Shown here: positions 30,829 to 43,023 of the stretch, piece after piece
Numbering within the stretch: position 1 is the first letter of the stretch
How the letters are laid out: every line of letters begins with the position of its first letter
Source of the DNA: Spisula solida
Taxonomy: Eukaryota > Mollusca > Bivalvia > Venerida > Mactridae
Length of the DNA stretch: 64,000 bases
Assembly (NCBI GenBank): GCA_947247005.1
Contig: OX365946.1
Span: forward strand, 12,842,453 to 12,906,452
Direction of reading: 5' to 3'
The notes under the pieces: model-generated
What the model was told of the DNA's origin: nothing
The model's database searches: none
The model's input: only the letters and a program-made list of their open reading frames with translations
Translations under genes and position numbers: made by a program

Positions 30829-33095
30829 ACAAATCTTACAAGTGTTTCATTTGAACATCTTCCTACAAACATAGTGCTAACCTAGTTATACCTGTCCAGC
30901 TATCCATCTGTCAATGGAAGAAATCTACAACAATCTGTGTGAAGTTAGTGAAAAGGTTTTGACGTCTCAGACTTGAAAAATAAAAACATGTCCGTATTTC
31001 CTAAAAACTCCAACTTGTATTGCTTGAAGTTTTTCAATCTTTCCAAGTCTTCTAGAATTACCGGTATTCAAATGCTGGTGCTTGACCAAACTTGGCACTT
31101 TGAACGATTTTTTTCTACAAATTGTACGATTGAATTCTGACCAATATGGTTTGCACCATCTGCTGGTTGGGATTTGAAATAATTGTTGCCTGAACACAGA
31201 AATGGTTTATCCTCATTTTTGTCATAAACGAGATTATGTATATGACTGGAATCGTCTACTCCAGCTGTACAATAATACCTGCTCTAGAATCCATATACTG
31301 GTCTGTTCACCAAAATGAAGACACTTAGTTTTGAGGTGCTGTATGTCCATAAAATAATTCGAGAAGTAACTCTGGTAATATTTAAACTCCTAACTAGCCA
31401 ATAAAACAAAATGCAATTTAGGCACTTCAAAAAGGGAAACACACCAAACTACTGGCAGTGACTTGGGGGAGATCAGAAAAGAGCTACTAATTTAATAGTT
31501 ATCCAAAATGACTTTGCATCATTCAATGGAATCCAGAAGGGTTGCAACACAAGAATCATAGATTTTTGACAAAACGAAGGGCGGGGTCTGTACTTTAGTA
31601 AAAATCCCTCTCATCAGTGGAAGTACATCGCTGAAGCAATTTTGAAACAAAGTCCATCACAATAGATGTTATGCTGACAGACTGAAAGTCATCCATCTGT
31701 ACCATTCTCCTGGTAAACAGATCAAACTTCCTCAACCTGCAGAAAACCAGGACAATTGGATCGCAATTGGAGACTTCATTAATAACTTCCTTGTAAGAAC
31801 TGCAAGGATGTCAAAGGAGAAGATCGGATGGCTGTCAATAGTTGTTATCAGCTAACCTAACGACACGCTTATATTCTTTTCAAGAGTTGATCACCACAAG
31901 CAGCCCTCATTAAGACTCGGTTACAGATGACATTTAAAAGATTGCACGCCGAAAAATAAGAGACTGTATATCACATTCTGACTGATGATAAAGTGTTTAA
32001 CATAACATATTTTATAATAAAACACAAACTATTCCTTATTTTTTATATTATATGTATTCATATGCCCAATTATTATAAATTGGCGAATTTCATGCTGACT
32101 TTTCTACATCTACACCTGAAAAAATAACAGTCAACACACCAACAATTGCATTATTATCATACAATTATTATAATATTAACAAATTATTTTATTAAATCTA
32201 TCGTCATTCCCATACAATACAAATAAATCTTAACAAAAGGTGTTTGCTCGCACTTCTATATTTATGAACTCAAATCCCTCTATAATTCAATTTGACGAAA
32301 CCACAACCTGTTTTGTACAGAAAGTTAAGTTTGACGAACCCACTGTCACCCCCGACAAGTGTCCGCCCAGCTTGGAGGTAGCAATCACAGACATGCATTG
32401 AACTGTATCAGAAATTGGCAGATAGCAACACTGGTTAAATTCAGACACAACTATTAGATGTAGACAAGCCTACACAAATTTTGTTCACTAAATATTCTAC
32501 ATCGCACCCTGAAAACAACATGTCTTAATCTTGAGAGGCTCCCGAAAGCTGTGGCAACTCACCAACTTGATGATGACTATCCCAAACGAAGAAACACTGT
32601 TGTCTAGAGAGATGACAACCCCTATCACAGGAATATAATGTCTTTGCGGAAACTAACTAAGCAGAGCGCAGGTCAGTCTTCCACAAGACAACCGGTAAGA
32701 GATGTTAGGAGGTTCATTCCATACAGACAGAACACCGAGTATGTGGAGAAAACCCTTGCTTGACGGACAGTCGAACTATGCATGAGCTACAGACAGCATA
32801 GAGTCCCCATGAGCAGATGACATCATTACCAACGAAATACGCAAGCACCATGGTTACAAGGCTAAACGAACCCTTTTGAACTTTCTTCTACCCCGTATGG
32901 CATTATGACAAATAACCATTCAAAAAGAAAGAACTTAGACACTCGTTCAGACAATCCTAAAGAAAGGATAAGACAAGAGAAAGGCATATAACTATTATAT
33001 TATTTATATTGACCAACGTAATAAGTTGCACTTGAAAGCTCCTAGAAACATTCGTTATCAAGAGACCGCTCTGGAATCTTGACTCGCTCAATCTT
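30829..33095. other. Intergenic DNA, possibly upstream part of a dead retroelement
   Basis: No intact frame is present. The stretch precedes the reverse-transcriptase fossil at 33096 and may contain its worn upstream part, but no domain could be recognised. Confidence 0.35.
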
Positions 33096-33353
33096 CTTGC
33101 CCCAACCGAAACTGGATATCACCAGTATCACAGTGTTAACTTACTTTATTCAAGACAATGAAGACGCTTTGCTTTGCAAGAGAATAAAAAGGTTCTGGTA
33201 GTCTTCTTTGATTTGTCCAAAGCTGTTGACAGAGTCTGGGAGGAGGGTCTATGTCTAAAGTTTGCTCACTTTTAAAGCCTACATATGTTGGACTGGCTCA
33301 AGAACTTCATGTTCAGCCGATCTGCAAGAGTAAACCTCGACGACACTCGTAAG
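33096..33353 (+). pseudogene. Non-LTR retrotransposon reverse transcriptase fragment
   Basis: One frame with two stops reads LAPTETGYHQYHS, then KKVLVVFFDLSKAVDRVWEE, then MLDWLKNFMFSRSARVNL. The FFDLSKA(F)D.VW and WLKNFL..R.ARV blocks are typical of the fingers and palm of non-LTR reverse transcriptases. It is short and broken, and is a fossil. Confidence 0.8.
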
Positions 33354-33899
33354 ATTTACATACGATGATTTATCAATCATTAGTAGCTTAGATGTGGTAT
33401 TAATTAAATTGCCAACAATCCAAAACAGCATAATATTATTATAAATATGTGAACTCTGCAACCTACTTGAACATCGAAGAAAATATATCGTCTGTGTTAC
33501 CTCCCTTTAACACAACGCAATACGACTACCACTAAAGTTGATGAGTTTACGGCATTTGTAAACAAACGTCTTTGGATGATACGTGCTGGTTTCACTTCAT
33601 TTTGTAAAGAAATTGGAACAATGCACTTGTGAATATTTTACATGACTCTCCAATGTATGCAGCCATTTAAAATAGCGTTTGTCAATACGCTATAGAAATA
33701 CTATGACTCAAATGTAATGATTGAATACACGACTATGACTGATGATATAAAGGCAAGATTTTCAATGCAATAGCAAATGAAACATGACATTGCAATACAA
33801 ATGTTCTATTTTCTAGTTATCGACGATGTATTAAAAATTAACAACTTTTAATTTGGTCTTTAAGCGCATTAAGTTTAAGGGTAGGCATACAGTTCTCAA
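33354..33899. other. AT-rich intergenic DNA
   Basis: Nothing recognised beyond a possible continuation of the dead retroelement. Confidence 0.4.
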
Positions 33900-34340
33900 G
33901 TATGAACATTCAATCTTTCGATGCTCGTACCAATACAATTGTAGACCAAGAATACATATCTTGGGTTCAATCCCTGGCATCGGAACTTGACATGTCTGAA
34001 ATATTTATAATATTTCCCGCTATATCTGGCCGTGTGGTCTGCAAAGTATCTGGAAGTGCCAGGAAGCTGTGTATCGGTGCTATACACCGGGCACATTAAA
34101 GAACCAGGCTGTCTATTCGAAATAAGAGCTAGGCGCACCTCTGCAGCGCCGGACATGCCTGTATCTAATGTCTCTCTCTCTCTCTCTTCGGGGGCTTTCT
34201 CTCAGTCTGTCCCTCTGGTCAGATCAAGCTGTATCTGCACTGGTAGAGGATGCACCTGCGCCCTTGTGGCTGCAACATGGGTAAAGTGCCTTTGAACGTG
34301 CGTTCGCATGAAAAGGGCGCTATATAAATCTGGTATATAT
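33900..34340 (+). repeat. tRNA-derived SINE, near full length
   Basis: A tRNA-like head ends with the B box GGGTTCAATCCCTGG. A core follows (GTATCGGTGCTATACACCGG, GCACATTAAAGAACCAGGC), then a (TC)n stretch at about 34172-34188 and the tail GGGCGCTATATAAATCTGGT. The reverse complement of the core recurs at 38925-39060, and a diverged form at 49490 and 49810, so several SINEs in the window share it. Confidence 0.82.
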
Positions 34341-37300
34341 ATCGCTGGCTTAGAATGAGAAGATCGTAGGTACAAAATCAATGCTTTGAGAAAACAAGAA
34401 AAAACTGTCTGAAATTACACTATACTTATGGAAAAAACTTCGTACAATTAAGTTTTCCCGGTCAATGTACATGTACATTGTAAGAAATATACATGTATAT
34501 TACACAATTAATCTTTGAATCTTATTTTCATACACAGGAAATCTATGCGTGCTTCGTTGACGTGACATGGCACTTGTTATGAATGAAATATAAAATAACT
34601 GTATCTAATTTAAAAATGATAAATTGAATTGTATACTCGTTTGGGAAATGAATGAAAATGTTATTATTTCTATTGAATGATAACGTCATTTAATTTTAAA
34701 TTACTGTAAACCAATTTATTGTATTTTTGACCTTCGATATTTCTCCTATCAATATTTAAATGTCACGGACCTTAGCCTGTTCCGTTTAGCTTTCATTTCA
34801 TGTTTCTCTTCCTGATTGTATTCTGCAGTCCATTTCTTAACGATTAAATCCGCCGGTGAAGTTATGCGTACTCTAACAATTCAGCTGTTTGATCAGGCAA
34901 CTACTTGTATACAAAATACTTACATTGACAACATTTCATATGTTTGTTCAATATAAGAAAATTAGTCGGATAAATAATTAAAGTGGAACATGTAGAACGT
35001 CTATTGACTCTGTTATATTATACAGTCATCGTATTGGTATAATGGAAGTATTATATACATTATAATTGTATTTGATAAAATAACATGTATTCGTAAACTG
35101 TAAGCTATGTACTCGTGTGTATATATATATATACATGAAAAACCTTTCTCGATAGTCCAAGGTATTGGCATGAGTTATTCCCCTGCTATATTTCGTCTAT
35201 ACACATGAACATGTATGAAGTTGGGTAGAAGATAATTTCATGTGGACTATCACATTTGTACTTTAATAACTGGGCAATATGTCATGTTGCTCTGACTACC
35301 GCGGAGGAAACAACAATTTACCAACATTGGCAAGTTGTCCCTTTGGCGCAACCATAGTACTACAGAGCGAAATACAATAGTGTGTGCACCAAAGGGACGA
35401 AGCATAATACCAGTTAAGCATATTAAGGGAAAACTTAAAATCTTCAAATTTCTTTAATTGTATCAGGAATACCAAGGTTATCCAGTTATTACATTGTTTA
35501 GAAGCATTTTGTAAAGATCTACTCTTCGTTTCTTTGGAAATATGTGCAGTTCAAGTTTTTAACTTAAGTCAAACTTGATATTCAATATTTCCCGATGCTT
35601 TGTGAATAACGGCCCTGGTGACTGTATTGAGGTCATGCTTTCGTTCAGTACATCCATTGATGGATGGTTGTTCAAACATTTTCTTTGTAACGTTATTTGG
35701 ATTTCAGCAATCTCGTAATTTAACACAACTCGTAAGCATCAATCCTAGTTGCGCATAGTCTGTCTATACCTACCCATGTTTAATTAAGGAGACAAATCAT
35801 CAGTCTACTCTTTTTTCATGAAATTGCTTCCCTTTACACAATCAAACACAGATAAGCATGCCCAAAATAAAATCTAGCTTAAATTGAAAATAAAGTTATG
35901 ATAATTGATTGACAAAATATAATCTAGTCGGGTAGCCAGACTAAATTGCGCATATTGGTTTATGTGCACGGATAATTTTTCACCGAATTAGTTACTCCCT
36001 TGATTTTTTATCCACGCTGTTTCTCTCAGTATGTAACCAAGTGGTCGGGTTTCAACGAAACTTCAAGAGGCTTTGAAACTAACATAGCAGGCAATGTGTG
36101 ACGTTATCAACACCTTCAGTGATATAGCCATTGTTATTTGTTGAAATTATGGGCTACAATTTATGTATTAAAAGATACGAAAATATTTCATACATGTACA
36201 AATCAAAATGCGTAAATGAAAGCACGTGTTCATATATAACATTGGTAGTATTGCCGAATCTGGAACAGCCGGAAGTTGGTCTATAGCTGAGCATGATGGA
36301 AGGAATCACTTCAAGTTAATCATGGACGTGTGAGTAGACAGACGCTTATACAATACGTGTCTCACGTTGATCATATAATCTTACAGTCGTTATCTTATGA
36401 TGGGATAAATTTCAATGTCACCTGCAACAAAAGAATGTAAAATATGAAATAACCGATATATAAAACAGGAAACTGATGGCCTACTTAGCATTTCACCGCT
36501 CCCGTTGATCATCGGTTTAACGGACCAATTTATAAAACCTTATATCATAATCATATGATCATGCTTTTCTAATATTTAATCAATTAATATAATCTACAAA
36601 AGATTCCCGCGAACTATGCCCCTGTTTTTACCGTGTCTTCTACCTGTGAGCGAAAGTCATGTTAATAATGCCATTGAATCGTTATAATAGATAAGCATCA
36701 TATTCGTATTTAACTTCGAGCATAAGAGAACATTTTAAACCCATCTCAGTTTGTTTTCTACGCCTGTATTCAAATCTTCTGTGAGCAACTGAAATGGCGT
36801 ATGAATTGCTTTGTTAAAGGTTGTAAGAACTTGTAGGTAAACTGACAAATTTCATTGGGAAAATAATCGTAGCGACGGTGAATGAATCAATAGACGTGGC
36901 ATTCAGTGTCGTTTTAAACTCCATAAAAGCTCCCTTAAATAAAGACATTCGAATTAGCGCCAACATACAATTTCACGATCAAAAATTGATATGTTTATAT
37001 TACAATTGTGGACAACAAAATTTCAATATTATATTTAACTTGTTGAGCGTTTGAGTGAATTAAGAACGCCGCAATGTACACTACATAACCATTTAACATT
37101 TTTGTAGCAAAGTGGGGACATTTATAAAGATATGTCAAAATACGATATAAAAATATTTTGTCGAAGGATTAAAGAGCTTTCATTAGTGACATGTGATATG
37201 TCTGCGCTACCTACCGTAGTATCATCCGAACAAATATCATAGCGCGAGCAATCAGTACGAAGTCTCGATGGGTCGACAAGTGAAAGTATTATCGCGTGCA

Positions 37301-37787
37301 GACAAGATACATAATCTTCAAAAAGACACGATTTACTCTTGACGCAAGGATAATAATTTACGGAAATTGGAAAATTACGTCTGTAAATGACTGTAATAAA
37401 ACACTTTAAAATATTGATAAAATAAAACTGTGAGGAGTATAATTTTAATTCTACTCGAGTCGAGAGAGATAAGAGCAGTGAAATCAAAGAATTTAGATTT
37501 TAAAGTTTTATTGTAATTTTAGATGCATTCCTAACGATTACAATTAAACAACCGACCAGAGAGTGAGTTCGTTTCAGTAAATTGTTAAACATTAAATCAG
37601 AAATGTATTTACTGTCTCTATCGATATTTTCTAGAACAAGTGTAAATAAGGATATAATTACATGCTAACGATTGTGACTGATTGTTTGTTTTGTATGGAA
37701 ACATTTGAATGCGTGTTTTGTTTCATGTAACATTTGGACTTATTTATAAATCATCCAAGTGAGTTGTTAGAAGCCAAGAAACAGCTA
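34341..37787. other. Intergenic DNA upstream of the orphan gene
   Basis: AT-rich, with no frame of substance. It has a short TA run at 35122-35133 and an inverted TCCCTTTGG / CCAAAGGGA pair near 35338 and 35388. A promoter for the next gene should lie at its right end, but no TATA box or other element stands out. Confidence 0.45.
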
Positions 37788-37884
37788 ATGGCTGCCGCTC
37801 TTGTTCGACATTCCCCAAGAGCAGGATTGAAGACACCACAGACATATGGCGATGGGGGTCAACGCAAGCTCCCTAGACCTATAG
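37788..37884 (+). CDS. Orphan gene exon 1
   Basis: This exon has 32 codons plus one base. The ATG stands in CAGCTAATGGC and codon use looks coding (GCT GCC GCT CTT). The phase agrees exactly with the long second exon, which is the main reason for linking them. Confidence 0.68.
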
Positions 37885-40800
37885 GTAAGTAAGTAGCTGA
37901 TGTCAACACATGGCTAAAGTTATGGTTAACGAACGGTATGCGTAGTAACAACGGTTCAAAAACAGTTTGAGCAGAGATTTGAACAGCATGGAATATTATA
38001 TTAAAAATGATTGGCGAGCTAAAGAAGCATTTGACTTTATTTGGTTGATTTAATCACAGAACCAGTAAATGCTCGTAGATACGAAACTACTAGTAAATTA
38101 ATTAAGAATAAAATTTAGAGGGATATCAGAGTGAGGATTTCGGTCAAATTCAGATATGAAACTTGTCGTTGATGGATGCATGGTACAATAAAAAGCCAGA
38201 CACAAGATACGACACTTGAATAAAGGTTATAAAAGTGTTATCTAATGGTTCGGATTCAATTCAATACGTAGATCACATTATAATCACAGAATAAAAAAAA
38301 GATATACTATACATGTACGTAGTGAAATAAAATCAATTAACGTACAAATAAGCGTAGCTTTAAAAATACTTAATACAAAAAAGTATTCAAAGTTTCGCTG
38401 ACGCAATATCGATTGTTTCATGAATGATCAAATATATGTATACGCCTCACACGACTTTATGACAATGGTAAAAGTCAGTATTGACAGTAGAGGTATGGCA
38501 ATTTCGTTACGTATATTTTTAAAATTTTGTTTAAGTAAATAGTATTTCAGTCAAATGGAGACTACGAAGTCACATTATCCTGTCAACGGGCGACACAGCA
38601 GTAACTGTAATCTGGAACTTACTATGCTCCAAGCCTCAAGTAAGGGATATATTCAAGTACCGAGTCCGGAACCTCTCACACTCGACGCGGACGCTCTACC
38701 ACTAGGCTATCGATGCGTATTGACTATTCGTAACTTGCAAGTGTAAATTTCCACCGTAAATAAAATCATAATCGCATTCAAACGGCATTCAAAGTATACT
38801 GATTCTATCTATCGATTTCTACTGCCTAACGCCTCTTCTGAGTATTACTGGCAGGTGTCTCTGTCAAGGGCAGACTTAAATTCAATGAAGAGAAAGAGAT
38901 GTGATGCAAGGAATCCATGTGCGTTACCCTAGCTCGTTCCGAATAGACTCATTGGTTCTTTGACGTGCCCGATGTACAGCACCGATACACGCGAGACTAT
39001 CTCTGGGTTTCCAACCAGTTCATCTCTAGTTTGATTGGAAACACTGAAAAGCGTTTCAGAAATGACCAAGTGTCCCGGCCGAGATTCGAACCAGGGACCT
39101 CTCGATCAGTAGTCAAGCGCGTTACCACTCGACCACTGATATAATATCATCACGTAGTGTATTGCTACTGAAATAAACATGTATTCTAACACGATCCGCG
39201 GATTAATCCATATACACATAGAGAAAACCAGGGCATGTATTATTACCGCAATAAAACATTGTATCAACTTAGCTGTTACTATTTACGCCCCGTATCACGT
39301 GACATATTTATGAATGAATGAACGTAAACTTTATAGTAAAAACTTCAACGGGTCGCGAGTTGCACGAGTATCCAGTGTTACAGCTATGACGCATCTATTT
39401 TTTGAAACTCCAATATACTCTCGAAATTAAGATTCATATAAAAACTTCTGATAATCAATTCATTTATATTTTTCATTCATGAAAGAGATACACTATACTC
39501 GTGTTATTAAAATTGTTTCAATGTTTAAAATGTGTTATTTTCTTCAGAAAATTACGAGGGTCGTTTTCATTAACGAGGGAGGTAATTGTACCAGCTAATA
39601 AGCCACTCAATTTCAGCGTGGAATTATGTTCAATGTCAAATGGGTAAAAATAGAATGCGCGCAGTTAAATAGTGCGGGATATTATCGTATTTAGAATCGA
39701 AATAAAAACTCTGTTCTTGTATTTTGTCGGTGAATAAAACACGGGCACTCGTTCGGATGCGGAAAAATTAAATCACGAGTGCGAACTCCTGCCCATGTTT
39801 TATTCACCGACAAAATACGCGAACAGATTTTTATTTCTTAAATAACATTCATTTGGTATATTAAATTAGACCCATGGCAACATGATTCCACGAACAGTTT
39901 CCGTATGAACTTGAATCAGAATTACTTTTTACTAGTAGCTTACATAACTGTCACTAAATGAATAAATTCAGGAATTAATCTGCAAAACCATGATAATCTA
40001 TGAAATACTTGCATGAATACCCATATATTAAAGTTAATAAATCCATTCCGTTTGCCCTATTTACCAAATACTGGACATTCGTGTTGCATTACCTCATGAC
40101 GTAATACAACTTATACTGGTACATCCTCATCGTGTTCTATTCAGGCATAATAAAAAAGTAAAATATTCGTTTTGTACGGACTTTTCAATTATTTAACATT
40201 GTATCTTCAAAACGCGGTCTTTCCGAATAAATATTCATGGACAAACATAGTATCCAAAGCAATTCACAATATTCAATTGAAAAACGGAAAAATGATATCT
40301 AGTAAAAAGTGACTGTGAATTCAACATATTTGTATCCATACATTATACAGTGAAACCAATACATTCATGGTTATATCCATGTACAAACAGTGAAATAATC
40401 CATGTTATCGCACCAATTCGTGTTCTGCTGTATAGGTCTTTCAATAGCCGATGAATATGCAAAATGTGCAACTCTGAAACAGATGATATATATAGACATC
40501 TACTTCCCGAATGCATCATGTTTGCTCAGGATAGATCAGAACTTATTGACAATATAAACAGCCGGATAAACCCTTCAATAGCAAACTTCTTGCGACACTC
40601 ACGTGCTGAAATTTTCATTCAGTCACTTTTTGATCAAACATTTTAGGCGTCTTTCAAGTACAGCCATGCTCATTAAGTTTAAAGCACTTTTTAATCTAAG
40701 TTGCAAATTCATCCACAAAGTATATGTGACATATTGTAACAAGGGTTAATCTCTGTATGGGACAAGCATCACTCTACATAATGTAATCATACCTTAAATT

Positions 40801-42955
40801 TGATCTAAACATTTCCGAATTTCGGTTAAGACAATTGACATAAGGTATTTAGTTGCACTAAAAAGTTGCATCATACCTTAAATTTAATCTTAACATTTTC
40901 GAATTTCGGTTAAGACAAATGCTATAAGGTAAATCTATTTAGTTGCACATAAAAGCTGCAATATATGTACATGTTTAATAGAAATTGTGTTACTAATTTT
41001 GTTTATTTATTGCTTTATTAATTTATTCATTCTGTTAATATACATTTATCTTATTATTGTACATATGCATGTCATGGACATAATGTTTCTATTTCATTTT
41101 CTTTATAAATCGTTGTAATGTATATATCAGATTTATATTTAATTGTAAATCACTGAAAAGTGGAAATAAAGATAATATTATATAGACGTAACGCACAAAA
41201 CAGGAACTACTCCGCGAAGATCGATTGTCGTCGTTAATTATGTCAATACTAAATATTTTCAAACGTTTTTATGTGCAAAATGTACATATCGTTAGAAACC
41301 ATATACTTTGACGAATAGAATGGTATAAGTTTCATGGAGACGACAAATAAATTTAATGTGAAAAATACTCAAAAACGACGTGTCACAAAGCTGCGTTTTT
41401 GCATGACAAATGAATACATGATATTTTGGCGATACTTTTATACTCTTTATCGTAAAGAAAACAACTGAAGAAAAGAATGTCAGAATACGTTTGCATTGAT
41501 GTTTACATACGTATTTTTTATTTTGAAATTGGAGACAGAATCGGTGAATTTTTCATTTTTCACAGATTTTCCCGAAACGTGTTACAGTGTTATTTATAAC
41601 GTTGACAAATTAAAACAGTCAACTACGGCGATTATTTTATATCATTTATTGCAAAGGAATTTACAAAAGAAAAATATCTTAAGGAAAATTATCTTAGTAC
41701 GTCTTCATTGTGGTTTACTTAAGTGGTTTAGATTTTTAAATTGGATATATACTCGATAAATGCCGTTAGTTTTTCTTTGTCACCTGTGTTTGTCCCCTGC
41801 GCGTAAAAATAACGTGAAGAATAAATCTTGAAATTTCGATGACAATTTTAAAACATGTATCGCCAAAAAGAACCTTTAAAGAAAAAAATGACATTATACC
41901 TTTTTATTTTTATTTACAAAAATAATTTCGATTTGAAATCGGGGATATACCCCTCCTTTAATATGTGTTGATATTTTTCAGTGTTTTGGAGTTTAAATGA
42001 GAAGACAGCTTACAGACGAAATCGTGTGGTTCAGACCAGAATGAATATGGTGATAGATGACATAGCAACACAAAGAGAAACGTCGAGAAAGACTATCCGT
42101 TACGAGGCTCACAAATTTAGACAGAAAAATACCAAATACTATATCCATCCAAACGGCATGGCGGACGAATCGTCTCAAAAAGGGATTAATTTTAACATCG
42201 CACCTCCAAATTGGAGACCTCCTGACGAAAATCAACCACCTACAAAAACTCCACGCGCCACTTTCGATAGTGACGAATCAGATTACGAAGAAGAAAACGA
42301 GACTGGTGATGTTTCTCCGAGGAAGAAAGGAATCATTACGCGCGCAAAGAAACCTGCGGTAAGTTTCTCAATGTATAAAGAAGTGAAACGAATTGAGGAC
42401 GATATAAAACTGGACGATATCGATGACATGGCGGAAGAAGCTTATAGAAAAGCTACAGAGGAATCTATTACACTCATTAACAACTCTAAGTTTAGAGCGT
42501 TGTCTGCTCCTATACCTAATACTCGGGAAGTTCCAGATCTTCCGGGACAAAAACGTCAACAAAGTGCTTTCCCTTCCATGAGATCTTCAACGGGTGATAG
42601 TGATCTAAACAACGTTAAAGACAAGTATAAATCATTTGGATCTTCGTCTGAAGGACATGAACACAACAGAAAAGTTGTAAAACTACAAAATAGATCTGAA
42701 AATTATTTCGATAGATCAAAGGCTGCGTATCAACTAAGACAGGAGTTGAAAAGAAGAGCGAAGTTACGGAAACAGGGCGTGAAAAAATCCATATTCACTT
42801 TACAAGACGCGCTGAATCTTGAAAAGGAAAAGTTCTTGAAAAGTAATGATAAAATAGAAGACTATATAAAAAGAATTGAAGAATTAAAACGTGCGGAACA
42901 TACATTGGTTAATAAATGGACACGGAATACGATCGAGTCGGCATTAAACATTTGA
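37788..42955 (+). CDS. Orphan two-exon gene, 356-residue charged protein
   Basis: Exon 1 (37788-37884) starts MAAALVRHSPRAGLKTPQTY and ends in phase 1 at a strong GTAAGTAAG donor. Exon 2 (41982-42955) follows a TATTTTTCAG acceptor and restores the frame as ..RPI-VFWSLNEK... to TGA. AATAAA stands 63 bases after the stop (43018-43023), supporting a real 3' end. The product is basic at the N terminus (RRNRVVQTR, RKTIRYEAHKFRQK). It has an acidic Asp/Glu patch near residue 125, a Ser-rich middle, and a C-terminal helix likely to be coiled coil (LEKEKFLKSNDKIEDYIKRI). No signal peptide or membrane helix is seen, so it is probably intracellular. I do not recognise the family. The frame is open a little upstream of the chosen ATG, so the start is less certain than the rest. 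Confidence 0.72.
38655..38715 (-). repeat. tRNA-derived SINE head in the orphan gene intron
   Basis: On the minus strand, CGATAGCCTAGTGGTAGAGC is followed by GGTTCCGGACTCGGTAC, worn A and B boxes. It is similar to the heads at 2500 and 23441. Confidence 0.65.
38920..39142 (-). repeat. tRNA-derived SINE in the orphan gene intron
   Basis: The minus strand carries GTGGTCGAGTGGTAACGCGC and GGTTCGAATCTCGGCC as A and B boxes. It then has the same core as the SINE at 33900 (GTGTATCGGTGCTGTACATC). Confidence 0.82.
39699..39837. mobile_element. Near-perfect palindrome, about 140 bases
   Basis: The arms of about 55 bases are GAAATAAAAACTCTGTTCTT and on to GGGCACTCGTTCG, mirrored by CGAGTGCGAACTCC and on to CAGATTTTTATTTC. 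It would fold into one hairpin with a loop of about 20 bases. It is most likely a MITE of the foldback type. It lies in the orphan gene intron. Confidence 0.82.
40449..40646 (+). pseudogene. C-terminal tail of a non-LTR retrotransposon protein
   Basis: The frame reads CKMCNSETDDIYRHLLPECI, then QDRSELIDNI, to a stop. The C-x2-C-x8-H-x4-C pattern with a following R..L...I helix is the Zn-binding tail found after the reverse transcriptase in many non-LTR elements. About 550 bases of AT-rich DNA follow, with AATAAA near 41165. It sits in the orphan gene intron. Confidence 0.68.
41982..42955 (+). CDS. Orphan gene exon 2 (terminal)
   Basis: This is the longest single coding stretch in the window: 323 codons and a stop without interruption in AT-rich DNA. 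Confidence 0.85.
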
Positions 42956-43023
42956 TTAATGTAAAAAGTAAATTCTAATTCATTTCTCAATCAAATATGT
43001 ATTTTCATAATTGATTTAATAAA

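Noticed and set aside
34032..34295. Open frames of 65-87 codons
   Set aside because: They fall within the SINE at 33900-34340.
36280..36345. Possible non-coding first exon with GTGAGT donor before the orphan gene
   Set aside because: The short frame stops at once and nothing links it to 37788. It cannot be supported without transcripts.
39070..39142. Possible minus-strand tRNA gene
   Set aside because: It is followed by the SINE core and the acceptor stem does not pair.
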